From Oenanthe sinensis (Eukaryota > Streptophyta > Magnoliopsida > Apiales > Apiaceae), in NCBI GenBank assembly GCA_028671895.1, contig CM053800.1, forward strand, positions 20,233,886 through 20,297,885: DNA of 64,000 nt. The letters run 5' to 3'. Of this stretch, positions 45,440 through 57,412 are shown in pieces. Below the pieces are notes generated by a model. That model saw only the letters and a list, made by a program, of their open reading frames with translations, searched no databases and was not told where the DNA came from. Position numbers and translations under genes: made by a program. The first letter of the stretch is position 1. The number at the start of each line of letters is the position of its first letter.

Positions 45440-46589
45440 TTGATTGATATACAAATCAAGATCCGGAACTCAGTAAAACTCAGGGTGTCGAAGCTGTTTG
45501 GACTTAAATGTTTAGAGGACTTAAATTTTATAATCTTTTATAAAAGTTGTTTTATAAACTTTTATTAGTTTATATTATAAATTTTAATTAGTTTATTTTA
45601 TAAATTTAATATTAAATTTTTTTATAAACTTTTATAAAATATATTTTATAAACTTTTATTAGTTTATATTATAAATTTTAATTAATTTATTTTATAAAAT
45701 TAATATTAAATATATTTTATTAACTTTTTTAAAATTTGTTTTGTAAACTTTTATTAGTTTATGTTATAAATTTTAATTAGTTTGTTTTATAAATTTAATA
45801 ATAAAGTTTAAATTTTAAATTTATTAAACATTTTTTGGTCCACTTTCGAGCTTAGTACATTTGGAATGTACCTGGCCAACCTTGCTTCTGTGAGTACACG
45901 CGCCTAATTCAATCTATTTAAGTACAAGCAGAAGAGCAACTAGGAAAAAAAAAAGGAAAAAGCGCCACTTACAAGTATGTTGCACATGTACATGGTTTAT
46001 CAGTGTGCAGCGCAACTTGGACCATTTCAACTTGATTTTTGTTGCGCCTGTACAAGGGGTTAAGTGTACAAGCGCCACCAAAAGACTTGGAGCCACTTAC
46101 ACCCAAAATGCAGTTCTGTACCCCCAAGTTTTGTACCTTTTAATTTTTATTTTAGATTTATTTAGTTTTCCAGAAAATTTAAAATTCTTGAAAACTAGAA
46201 ATTTTCTTAAATATTAATTTACGATATTTTAATTTTTAAGAAAATTTAAAATTCTTGAAAATTAATTATTTGTAAATTTTTATTTTTGATTAATTTTTTT
46301 TCTAAAAAATTAAAAATTCTGTAAATCTAAATTTTCTTAAGTATTAATTTGAGGTTGCTCAAGGGGTTTGTAGTTGAAGATTTTTTCGGGTATTGAAGGC
46401 AACTAAAATTAACTGAAGATTATCTAATGAAGTTAATTCTAGAACAGGTTGAAGAAATAGTGGTATTAATTTCCTCATAGGTTTACTCTATAGGATCCCA
46501 CTAATATTTTGGAATATGAAAAAGAAGAGATTAATTTGGGTACAGTTTTTGGTTAATTTGAGTTGTATTTTTGGATGAAAAATCTAAGT
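45440..46589 (+). other. El-I leader with tandem AT-rich triplication and GCGCC motifs
   Basis: Contains a three-copy tandem repeat of about 94-95 bp (45551-45805) and a small gcgcc/gcgcaac cluster at 45961-46095 like that of El-G. No gene seen. Confidence 0.7.
45551..45805. repeat. Tandem triplication, period 94-95 bp
   Basis: Units begin tttataaacttttattag at 45551, 45645 and 45740 (third with g for a). Each runs into tttaattagtttattttataaa-type sequence; the third unit is shorter. Confidence 0.8.
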
Positions 46590-47450
46590 GGTTAATGTAG
46601 CGAAGGAGAACAGACTGGACTACCTGACATCTCAGTACAAGCCTTATAGATTATTAAACAGGGAGATTCCAGGAAGTTCATGTTAACACTGCAGATCATC
46701 TAGAACACAGGGATTATAGCCAACAGGGATTTAAGGATACAACCACATTGTCTGCAGAAGAACTGTATGTGCTGAAGGCCTATGAACTAGAACAAGAGAT
46801 GAAGAAGTTAATATTTGGTAAAACAGATTGTTAGCATATCCACTGTATTTGTGACCCAGAAACCAAATTTGATTGAAGTCAAAGTTGAGAACCTCTGAAC
46901 AGAAATGAAATGATCCTAGAAGCTGAGTTGAAGATGTAGTAGCTCAAGGTAGTGGTCAATGTGTTATAAGTAAATTTTACACTTCGGAATATCTTGAGAA
47001 CTGGACAGCAAATCAAGCCTGCAGGGCAAATGGAAGTTCAGTGACATCAGATTTAGACGGAATCCCAATTCTTAATCTAAGGTTCTTACCTATAGATTCC
47101 AAATAGGAGATTTTCAAGACCAGTTCAAGAGGTGGTTGCAAGACATGGATGGTTTAAAATAGAAAGACAAGATCAGAGGTTTGGTACACAGTTTGAAAAA
47201 GCCTGTACAAGCAAATAATGAGAGACACTGTGTTGGGTTGTAGCAGGAATCTCAAGCATTAGTGAGGATGCAGCAAGGGAAAGTATTTGTTGATGAAGTT
47301 AAATGCAAGGTTGATTCTATCAGTGACAGTGATGAACTAAATGGATATCTGGCATCAATGACTAACATTAGAGATGAATCACTAAGCACTTCACAGGTAC
47401 ACATTCTAACTAGTATACGTTTATCTAATTCAGAACTATATGATTATTAA
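46590..47450 (+). pseudogene. El-I gag remnant
   Basis: Pieces collinear with El-J gag: gagaacagactggactacctgac (compare ENRLEILTS of El-J), ELYVLKAYELEQEM (compare LYGVLKTYELEQ), and, in the open stretch 47262-47450, DSISDSDELNGYLASMTNI..ESLS (compare the DSDNDDEEELGNLALMAL..ESLS region). Many stops and indels; the zinc knuckle is not recognisable. Not functional. Confidence 0.75.
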
Positions 47451-47941
47451 GTTTTGAAATGTATTATATTCATGTCAGCATTTTATCATCTTAGGACTTA
47501 AATGCTTAATTGATTGCTAAGAATAAGATTGCATGCTAGGATTCATGAGTTTTAATAAGTACATTTCATACTTGATTTTATATGCAGTAAAATGAATATC
47601 TAGAATTAAATAGGGTGTTCTAGATGGTTAGGTGTATCCCTGAATATTTGCTGGAACTTGATTTAAATCTTTTGTGATTTAATACCTCTGCTAATGTTGT
47701 AAAAATTGCTAAGTAGACAAACAGGTCATAGATCAAATATTTTATATTTGTTCTTATTGTGATAAGTGACTTGATAAGTGTATGTGGAATTTGATATTGC
47801 TCATAATAACTTATTCATATATTCTGCATATTCTTGAAATTGCTTATGTGCTTATTTTCACATGATTTGCTCACACTCACATAGTTGCACTTAAATGTCA
47901 TATCAGATCATGTATTTCTTGTTAAGGAGTATAATATTAAA
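47451..47941. other. Sequence between El-I gag scraps and El-J
   Basis: AT-rich, no ORF, no repeat match noticed. Probably more decayed El-I. Confidence 0.5.
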
Positions 47942-49303
47942 TGAAAGGCATATGGCTAGGCCTATTTGTAAAAATTAGATGACAACTCAACCCAATCTAG
48001 AAACTGTGGTAAATAATAGATATCAAACAGGAATCAAGACAGAGACAATCAACTAATCACAAGGGATCTAAATATTAGAAGTATTTTGATTGGATTGCTA
48101 CTCAAACACTGAAGAAGTTCATTAATATGTTCAAGCGTCAGTGAAAAATAAAGTGGTAGTACTTCTAAAGAATACAAAAGATATAAAAGATTTCAAGTGA
48201 TTATTATAGAAAGATTCCAGAAGAAGAACAAAGACAGTGAAGCAGAAAAATGACAGAAGGCCTCAAACTTAAAGTATTAATAAATGGAGAATATTTATTA
48301 GTATGACACAAATGAACCAGACAGTACATTTGTGGGTCAACTAAAAATAATATTTATTCTTCATTTAGTTCAAGAGGTTTTAAGAACAGAAGACAAAGAA
48401 AAGACGGGTTCAAAGCTGACTGCAGATTAAACAGATCAATATAGTATTTTTAATTCTACAATAAAAGTAAGTTAATTATTTAATTTATTTAATTAAATTA
48501 ATTCAAGTTGAATTTAATTTAATTTATAAGTTATTTAATTAATTTAAGTAGAATTAATTTATTATAAAAGAAATGAATTAATATGACTTATATATATATA
48601 TATTCCGAATGACTTAAATAAGTCATACCGAATGACTTATGAATAAGTCATACCGAATGACTTATTAATAAGTCATACCGAATGACTTATTAATAAGTCA
48701 TACCGAGATATATATATTTATCTATTTAAATAAGTCATATCGAGGTTGCTTTATGAATAAGTCATACCTAATTTTTTTCTTTATAATATAAGTCATTCTG
48801 ATTTATATTAATTAAGGAAAAATTCGAATATGGCTTAGAATAAGTCATACAGAATTTTTAAGTCTTACCCACTCTTTTTATTAAGTCATACAAGTGTTAA
48901 ATTTGTTTAATTAAGTCATTATGATATAGGTCATACCAGGCCTTTTTCAACCTCTATAAATATGAGGTCAGGGCTTTACTATTAAGGATCGTTCAAACAT
49001 TCAAATTCAGAAATTTGTATGCATTGTAATACTTACAGATTTCTGTGCTTAGTTTGGAATATAAATGTTAAACCTGAACAACTCATGTCGAAATCGTTCC
49101 AGAACAAATAATCAATTATATTCACTTTGATCATATTAATTTTGTAATACTTTTCAAGTTAAAATTTATATCTTCTACTTGAACAGTATTTCATTAAAAT
49201 TAATATTTCATGACAAATGAAAGTAATATTTTTAAATACAATATTCCACGATTAAATTAAGATATTGTATTCAACCACCCTTCTACAATATCAGAGACCA
49301 ATA
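47942..49303 (+). repeat. El-J 5' LTR (1362 bp)
   Basis: Starts TGAAAGGCATATGG and ends gagaccaata (terminal CA apparently decayed to TA). TATA box tataaata at 48955-48962. About 48580-48935 is filled with aagtcatacc/gaatgactta inverted motifs. Confidence 0.88.
48580..48935. repeat. ATGACTTA/TAAGTCAT inverted-motif array in El-J LTR
   Basis: Repeated ccgaatgacttattaataagtcat units; each unit is itself a near-perfect hairpin (atgacttattaataagtcat is a palindrome). Four closely spaced units are followed by looser copies up to the TATA box. Confidence 0.88.
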
Positions 49304-49510
49304 ATTGGCATCAGAGCTGGGTGATATTATTAATATCAGATCCAAACCAAATATTCTGCAACTCATACACAAATCAAAAATTATTTTTAATTCAAAATTA
49401 TTTTTTATTCGAAAATATTTTTTTCACTAAAAATTATTTTTGATCAAAAATTGTTTTCAGTCAAAAATTAAAATATTTTTTGAAACACTTATTTTTTAAA
49501 TCTTATTAAG
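49304..49510 (+). other. El-J primer binding site and leader
   Basis: Primer site TGGCATCAGAGCTGG at 49306-49320, two bases after the LTR; short AT-rich leader to the gag ATG. Confidence 0.82.
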
Positions 49511-51948
49511 ATGAGTACCCAGAAAGTGACTAGTATTAAAATTCCACAGTTCGACAGAGAACACTACAATTTGTGGAAACATAAAATGCTACTGTTTATC
49601 GGGATTGCAAATCCCAAGTACGCATTAGTCATGGTCAAAGGTGTTGAGCCCCCTATATCAGTTATTCTCGAACATCAGGTAGATGGGGTCGTAATCCCCC
49701 ATAGACAGTTTCTGAAAAGTCCGGCAGACTATACAGATGAGGAAGTAGAAACTGTGTCCCTTGATAATAACCTAAGCTTATATTAATTGAATCCCTGGAT
49801 TACGTAATGTACAATCAAGTAGTCAATTGCAAAAATGCAAAACAGATCTGGGAAACAATTGAAATTATCAATGAGGGAACTGAAGAAGTAAAGGAGAATA
49901 GACTGGAGATCCTGACCTCCCAATATGAGCACTTTAGATCCAACCCTGGAGAGGGTATCTCTGAGGTGTTTCAGAGACTAAACAAACTGATAAACGAGCT
50001 CAGTATGAATGGAAAGTTTTATCAGAACCAAGAGGTGAACAGGAAGTTTTTGTTGACCTTACCCGAGCATCTGGAACATAGGATTGCAGCTATCCGGGAA
50101 TCTAGGGACATGAAGGAGGTAACCCTAGAAAGACTCTACGGAGTTTTAAAGACTTATGAGCTGGAACAGATCCAAACCAGAGAGATGTACGGGAGAGGTA
50201 AGGTACTGAATTCCTCCAAGGCATTAATGGTAGAAGCACCAGAGAAAGTAGAAGCGAAGGTTGTTATACCTTCTAAGAGTTCAACAGAGTATGTGGTTCC
50301 AGAATTTGGACATACTTCTGACAAACAAGAAGATGGTGAGTTCTACTCGCTGGAAGAACTAGATCAGCTGGGAGATGAATCTCTAGCTATGGTTGCCAAG
50401 AAGTTTGGCAATATGAGATTCCGAAGAAACTCCTCATTCAGAGTTAAGCCTAATTTTGGAAGATTCCAAAAAAAAGGTTCTTCGACAGCAGTATCAAAAA
50501 GCGGCTACAAGACCGGCTTAGTTCATAGAAGCAAGTTTGGTTGCTTCAACTGTAATGAGTTAGGCCACTTCGCAACTGAGTGCAAGAAGCCTAAGCAAGG
50601 GAAAACGATAGAGTCTTACGAAGAGTTCAAAGAGAAGTATGATGCGCTCATGAAAAAGCATCAGGGAAAGTCCTATCCGGCAGAGGGCAGAAGCTGGGAT
50701 GACTCAGATAATGATGATGAGGAAGAGCTGGGAAATCTTGCTCTTATGGCTTTATCCGAGGAATCACTATCTCCCACCTGTCAAAGAGGAATAGAGGTAA
50801 ATCCTTCGTGCCCTAAAATGTTTGCTCTTCTAGGAAAAGAACTAGATGGTGAAAGAGATAAAGTTAAGAAACTCAGACTCAAAGTCAAAGAGTTAGTTGA
50901 TGAGACTGAAGTTCTTAAATAGTTAAAAAGAAATCATGACAAGTTGATTGTTAAGTTGACTGAAGACTTAGCTGTTCAAGTCAGTAAAGTCAGTTGTCAT
51001 GTTGTAGTAGAAACTAATCTCAGAAACCAGATAGAAGAAGAAAAGAAGAAGTGTCTTGCATATAAGAATTACTCATATATTGTAAAGAACCTAGTTGACC
51101 AACAAGAAATAAGTCGTAAAGTTGGAATAGGCTTTGGGTACAATAAATCTATAGGAAAGTCAAACATAACCCCCTTCAGAAAAAGTGCTGTAGAAAGGGG
51201 TATCCCACATGTTGTTAAAGACACACTGAAACCTCTCTTTATAACACCGATAGCTGAACCTATCCTTGAGAGCTCTCTACTGATTGCATATGAAATGCAG
51301 TTGGAAGATCTTGAGGAAGAGAAGAAGAGAGGAAAACAGGTTAAGGACATAAAATGAGTTAATGTCCAGAAAGAGAAGTGTGCACCGGAGACACCAGTGA
51401 AAGATGTGGGAACTTCTGATTCCCCCAGACCTGGTGTAGGTGCAAAAGACTTGAAAAATAAAATGAACAGACCTAACACATTTGTTAACAGTAGGAACAG
51501 TAACAATAAATTTCATTATACTAAAAACTTCAAATCTGCTGATAAGATTGAAGTAGAATCTGTTAAGCTCCCTACTGTATTGAATAACATGCCTACTATT
51601 GATGCTTTCCATAAACCTTGTGGTATAATGAATTGTATGTTATGTGCTTTTAATGCTATGACTGCTTACTTTAAACGCATGATAGCTAAAAAAGATAACA
51701 TGATACCTAGACAGCACATCAATAGTAAATTTGCTAAATCCAAGACTGCGACTTCTTCACATGAGAAGAAAGAATCATATATTCCTAAGTCTAAACAGAA
51801 AGTTGTTAAGACTATTTTTAGGAAGGTAGGAACAGTCAAGGAAGATAATGATACTGTTATTCGAAAAGGATCTGTCTTCAAAGCAGACAAATGTCAATTC
51901 TTTAAGTATGCCGGGCCCAATCAATTTTGGGCTCCAAAGAAGAATTAA
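49511..51948 (+). pseudogene. gag: El-J gag, frameshift and two stops
   Basis: Starts ATG 49511 (MSTQKVTSIKIPQFD). A frameshift near 49780 separates the first 91 codons from the main piece (49807-50922). An in-frame TAG at 50920-50922 and an in-frame TGA at 51355-51357 split the rest (50944-51357 and 51397-51948). The N-terminal gag domain has LYGVLKTYELEQ, one zinc knuckle CFNCNELGHFATEC, and charged coiled-coil-like sequence. The C-terminal HX2CX4CX2C (HKPCGIMNCMLC) is followed by AFNAMTAYF, collinear with El-H. A second CCHC knuckle as in El-H was not seen. It ends at TAA, with pol continuing in the same frame. Confidence 0.9.
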
Positions 51949-51960
51949 TCCGTTTGGTAT

Positions 51961-54900
51961 GTGCAGGGAGTTGAACAGGTAAACCGAGTTATATGGATTC
52001 TAGACAGTGGATCTTCAAGGCATATGACCGGAGATAGAGCCCTGCTATCAAACGTGGTTGAAAGAACTGGCCCAATCGTCAGCTTTGGAGATAACAGCAA
52101 AGGAATGACTACGGGATATGGCAAGTTAAATACTGGGAATGTTATCATTGAAAATGTCTTTTTAATGGAAGGACTTAAACACAATCTACTCAGCGTCAGT
52201 CAATTTTGTGATAAAGGGTACAAAGTAAACTTTATCAAGGAGAAATTTTTAATAACTCATTCTAAAGATGACAAGCTGGCCTTTTGTAGAGTAAGGAAAG
52301 GAAACTTATACGTAGCCGATCTCAACTCAGGAACTGAAGATGAAGAAACTGTTTCTACTCAAAGGCTTCATCAGAAGAAAGCAGGCTATGGCACAAGAAA
52401 CTCTCACATCTAAACTTCAAAACAATGAACTCTTTAGTCAAGAGGGATTTGGTGAGAGGACTGCCTCCGATAGAATTCTCACAAGAAGGATTGTGTGAGG
52501 GATGTCAGAAAGAGAAGTCGAAGAAAGCAAGTCACAGAGGCATAGACACTTCAAACGTCACTGAACCACTTCAACTCCTTCACATGGATTTATTTGGTCC
52601 AGTAAATATTATGTCTATGTCAAGGAAGAAATACGCCTTAGTGATTGTGGATGACTTCACAAAGTATACGTGGGTTTTATTCTTAAACTCTAAAGATGAA
52701 ACTCCACATTTGGTGATTGATCATATAAAGCTGATTGAGTTAGATTCAAAGTTACCTGTCCGGGCAATCAGATCAGATAATGGAACAGAGTTCAGAAATG
52801 AAGTTCTGAATAACTTCTGCTCCGACAAAGGGATAACAAGGCAATATTCAACACCAAGAACTCCGCAACAGAATGGAGTTGTAGAAAGGAAAAATAGAAC
52901 CCTGATTGAAGATGCAAGGACTATGCTAAGTGAATCAAGGTTACCTATCAACTTCTGGGCTGAGGCAGTAAATACAGCTTGTTATACTCAAAATCGAACT
53001 CTGATCAACAAAGTTCATATGAAAACTCCCTATGAATTAATGACTGGCAAGAAACCTACTATAAAGTACTTTCATGTATTTGGAGCTAAATGCTATGTGC
53101 TGAAGGATGGAGATGAACACCATGGCAAGTTCGAGGCCAAAGCATATGAAGCTATTTTTGTCGGATATTCAAGAAGAGCATATAGGGTGTACATAATTGA
53201 TCAGCACCAAGTAAAAGAAAGTGTCAATGTTACTTTTGATGACACTAAACTCCCAAGTATCCAAACTGAAGATTCTTCTGAGTCATTAAAATTTGACAAT
53301 TATCCAGACTCACATTCTGATGACGAAGAAGAACCTGAGGTTGCAACAGGAAATGATGATGACAATAATAATGATGATCCAAGTAATAGTGGTGAAAACA
53401 ATGATAACACTGGAAATACTACTAATATCAGTGGTGGATCAACAAGTCATCCAGGCAGCAATTCAGGGGGAGGTGAAGGATCAACTGGTAGAACACAACA
53501 TCACAATGAATTTCGAGGCGAATCAGCAAGATCAAACCTACCCAGGGAAAGGATATGGAGCAGAGATCATCCTTTTGAATTGATCATAGGTGATCCAGAT
53601 GTTGGAGTTAGAACCAGAAGTGCAACTTCAAATGAATGTTTTTTTTTCAGTTTTTCTATCACAAGAAGAACCAAGGAAGATTGAAGATGTATTAATTGAT
53701 CCAGATTGGGTTCTTGCCATGCAAGAAGAACTCAATCAGTTAGAAATACAAGAAGTGTGGACACTGGTACCCAGGCCTAAAGATAGATCCGTTATTGGTA
53801 CGAAATGGGTATACAGGAACAAGTTAGACGGTGATGGCATTGTTACAAGGAACAAAGCCAGACTGGTTGCAAAGGGTTACTCCCAGGAAGAGGGAATTGA
53901 TTATGACGAGACCTAAGCACCAGTTGCAAGACTTGAAGCCATCAGGATATTTATGGCATTCGCAGCACATTCCAATTTTAAAGTCTATCAAATGGATGTG
54001 AAGAGTGCATTTCTGAATGGAGAGTTAGAAGAGGAAGTATATGTTGAACATCCCCCTGGCTTTGAAAATCCAGAGTTTGCTAATTTTGTGTATTTTCTAT
54101 TCAAAGCTCTCTATGGACTCAAGCAAGCACCTAGGACATGGTATGACACTCTCTCTATATTTTTACTTGAAAATGGTTTCATTAGAGGTGTCATAGATAA
54201 AAATCTCTTTTAAAAACCTCATGAAAAAGATATGATATTTGTCCAAGTTTATGTTGACGATATTATATTTGGTTCTACTAACGAAAACTTGTGCAAAAGA
54301 TTTACTAAGTTAATGCAGAGCAGGTATAAAATGAGCATGATGGGTGAGCTGTCATTCTTCCTAGGATTGCAAGTAAAACAAAAGGAAGATGAGATTTTTA
54401 TTTGCCAATCAAAGTACGTAAGGGATCTTCTTAGAAAATACAGTCTAGAAGATTCTTCACCGGAAAAAACCCCAATGCCAACAGCCACCAAGCTTGACAA
54501 AGATGAAACTGTTAAGAAAGTTGACATCACAAGCTACAAAGGTATGATAGGCTCATTATTATATCTAACTGCTAGTAGATCCGATATAATGTTTACAACA
54601 TGCTTATGTGCAAGGTTTCAATCTGACCCTAGGGAATCTCATCTTATAGCCGTTAAACAAATTTATAGATATCTGAAGGGTACACCAAATCTTGGAATTT
54701 GGTACCCTAAAGATACAGGTTTTGACCTAATAGGCTATACAGACTCAGATTATGCAGGGTGCAGGATGGACAAGAAAAGTACTTCTAGAAGCTGTCAGTT
54801 TCTAGGAAGACGATTGATCTCCTGGTATAGCAAGAAACAACACTCAGTGTCTACCTCGACAGCCGAAGCAGAATACATTGCGGTAGGTAGCTGTTGTGCT

Positions 54901-55194
54901 CAGATCTTATGGATAAGGAATCAACTAAATGACTATGGACTTGCGCTGAACAAAATTCCTATTTTCTGCGACAACACAAGTGCTATAGCTATTTCCAACA
55001 ATCCTGTACAACATTCGCGAACCAAGCACATTGACATAAGGTATCACTTTATCCGAGAGCATGTCATGAATGGAACTGTGGTGTTACATTTTGTACCCAC
55101 AGAAGATCAAATAGCCGACATCTTCACGAAACCACTTGATGAATTCACTTTCTCTAAGTTGGTTAGTGAACTAGGGATGTTAAATAATGGCTAA
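51961..55194 (+). pseudogene. pol: El-J pol, two frameshifts and two stops
   Basis: Protease LDSGSSRHMT, integrase (HMDLFG, RSDNGTEF, NGVVERKNR: acidic triad present), RT (KARLVAKGY, YVDDIIFGS) and RNase H (SDSDYAGC, AEAEYIA, CDNTSAI) are all recognisable. Lesions: a frameshift between about 52370 and 52425 at the integrase zinc finger; a frameshift at a T-run near 53638-53647 that restores the first frame; TAA at 53914-53916 after GIDYDET; TAA at 54211-54213 after VIDKNLF. The final open part is 54232-55194. Between gag and pol there is a single TAA with no frame change, unlike El-A/El-H. Not functional. Confidence 0.92.
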
Positions 55195-55985
55195 TTTTTT
55201 TTGGTTGCTAGGAATTAATTTAAGCTCATAAATATTAAATGTTAATATTTAAAGAATTTATGAGACTTGAATTAATAAAGTCCTAGGGCTTATGAATTTT
55301 TGGAAAATTATCTCAAGATTAAATCAATATTCTTAATAGATAATTATTTCAATTATAGCATAAGTACTTATATTTAATGTTAAGCATTAGTACATAAATT
55401 ATTATATATTTCACTAATTATTATTGTGCATCAATATAAATGATTATGTTATTAATTTATTAATTAATTTAATCATTAAATTAATTCAAGCATGAGTTAA
55501 TTTAATTCCTAAATTAATTAGATCAATTATTAATATAAATATTTATCATATGTCTTTATTAATTTATTAGTATGTAAATTATTGTTATTTATCTTAAAAA
55601 ATTTCTAAATAGATATTGTTTATTAATATTTATTGTATCATTATTAATTTTTCTAATTCGAATAAAAATTTTATTATTTTATTTCGAATTTAGAAACAAT
55701 TAATAATATAAGTAATTATTCTATTTTAATCTATAATTGTTCAGCATTACTTATTTTTTAAAAAAAGAAATTCGGCATGACTTTTTAATTAAATAGAAAG
55801 TCATACCGAGTTCTTGTAAAAATAAGTCATACTGACTATTTATAATATTTTGGTTCATTATTTATATTACAACATGACTTATTTAATAAAGAAAATCGGC
55901 ATGACTTTTTATTTTGATAAAAAGTCACATCGAGATTTAAATTAAATAAGTCATACCGATAGAAAATGTTATTCCTCTAGAACAA
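55195..55985 (+). other. El-J pol-ORF3 spacer with inverted-motif array
   Basis: AT-rich, no gene. About 55771-55966 carries aagtcatacc and gcatgactt motifs, the same motif family as the El-J LTR (48580-48935). El-K is inserted at 55985. Confidence 0.8.
55771..55966. repeat. AAGTCATACC/GCATGACTT array in El-J spacer
   Basis: At least six copies within 200 bp in both orientations, e.g. cggcatgactt ... aagtcataccgag. Not at an LTR, since no LTR boundary occurs between pol and this point. Confidence 0.82.
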
Positions 55986-56062
55986 TGTCAATATTTGTAG
56001 AAGGGGGGGTTGAATACAAATGTTAAAACTTTTTTTTGTTCTAATATTTGTTCTTGATGTTT

Positions 56063-56394
56063 GAGAATATGTTCGAACAATTTAAGACTGAAAAATAAAC
56101 TGAACAAAGAGATTTAAAATTACCGATGGATTGTTTTTTCCATCAGTGTATATTTTTGCTCAATGTTCCTAGGTTAAAAGAAACCTAGATGCGTTTTTAC
56201 AAGATTAGAAAACAAATCAACTGTTAGTGAGAATATGTTCGAACAATTTAAGACTGAAAAATAAACTGAACAAAGAGATTTAAAATTACCGATGGATTGT
56301 TTTTTCCATCAGTGTATATTTTTGCTCAATGTTCCTAGGTTAAAAGAAACCTAGATGCGTTTTTACAAGATTAGAAAACAAATCAACTGTTCTT
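56063..56394. repeat. 166-bp tandem duplication in El-K LTR
   Basis: The segment starting gagaatatgttcgaacaa occurs at 56063 and again at 56229, essentially identical for about 163 bases and ending caaatcaactgtt in both. Near identity implies a recent duplication. Confidence 0.92.
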
Positions 56395-56669
56395 ACAAAT
56401 GTGCTCTCAAGCTGGAACAGTTGATTAAGAAATATTGTCTAACTTGTCTGATTTCTAATAATACTGCTACACTTGTTTATATACCACAAGTGTGCTTTTA
56501 CAATTCCTATTCTAGGATTGTTTCTACCTGCCTTTCTTTTACCTTTTTCTATCTTTGAAAAGGTTTGAAAAGACAACTTCTGATTGAGTCTTCACAGCCA
56601 CTCTAGACTGTCTTCCATAGGAGTGCTTTTGTTCTCTGGATCTTCAACATATATTCTTTCTGTGTTGTC

Positions 56670-57175
56670 ACACTCAATTGATAATTTGCTGTTAAGCATA
56701 TCAATTGATCCATCCTTTAATCCATCAACTGATGTTCTTCTTCGATTGATCTTTATATCCATCGATTGATAAAAGATGGCTTATCGATTGATAGATGTTA
56801 TCAATCGATATACCAATCGATGGGTCTTCACATCAGTTGATGGTCTTCAATGCTTGACTTGGCTTCTTCGATTGATCCCTCATCCATCGATGCTTCAATA
56901 TCAATTGATCATACTTCACTTATGTAATTTCCTGTCTTCACATAATTACAATTTAACAGTTTAATTTACACATCAATTGATGATCTATATCAATCGACTC
57001 TAACATCAATTGATGAACAAAATATCAATTGATTTACACCTTATCGATTGAAATAGACTAAGTACACCTATGCTACAATCCAAATTATCAGTTGATTCAT
57101 ATAAACACTTCAACTGATAAATGGTTTCCTGATCAATTGATATTTATAACTTTCATATCAATTGATCAGTTATAT
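56670..57175. repeat. ATCRATTGAT palindrome cluster in El-K LTR
   Basis: About two dozen copies or near-copies of atcaattgat, atcgattgat and catcgattg over 500 bp. The core ATCAATTGAT is a perfect 10-bp palindrome. Confidence 0.9.
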
Positions 57176-57252
57176 CAAATAAAATTTCTATGATTCTAAG
57201 ATTAATGTTATCATCAAATCACATGTAGATTCCTAACAATCTCCCCCTATTT

Positions 57253-57412
57253 GTGTCTTTGTTATTAACAGGCATAAATCTACTTGATGATAATAAAAAC
57301 CCTTAAAATTTACATTTAGATAAAATCAAGAAATTTAATTGGCACATTAATTTTGGAAGTACCAGATTGATAGATAACTCCTGCAAGCAGCTTCAATGTC
57401 TTCATGATTTAA
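57253..57412 (-). other. El-K 3' untranslated region
   Basis: Short AT-rich stretch between the end of ORF3 and the PPT. No gene seen. Confidence 0.6.

Larger units (their letters stand above)
44935..47941 (+). mobile_element. El-I: old Sirevirus remnant (LTR end, leader, gag scraps)
   Basis: An LTR end (gagacccaaca at 45412-45422) is followed two bases later by primer site TGGTATCAAAGCTCG (45425-45439). Then come an AT-rich leader and decayed gag. The LTR start is not identified; 44935-45422 is taken as its 3' part because El-G inserted just upstream. El-J inserted at 47941, so the rest of El-I is cut off. This is one of the oldest layers here. Confidence 0.75.
47942..55985 (+). mobile_element. 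El-J: Sirevirus with broken gag and pol, cut by El-K
   Basis: 5' LTR (47942-49303), primer site, leader, gag (49511-51948), pol (51961-55194), then a pol-ORF3 spacer up to 55985 where El-K is inserted. ORF3 and the 3' LTR are outside the window. Left flank ttaaa (47937-47941) should be one target copy. It is a different family from El-A/El-H by LTR and leader; pol is clearly related. Confidence 0.92.
55986..57238 (-). repeat. El-K 3' LTR (1253 bp)
   Basis: On the minus strand it starts TGTTAGGAATCTACATG next to the PPT and ends CCCTTCTACAAATATTGACA with the C-tract typical of the Sireviruses here. It contains a 166-bp tandem duplication (56063-56394) and a dense ATCAATTGAT/ATCGATTGAT cluster (about 56670-57175). 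Confidence 0.87.
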
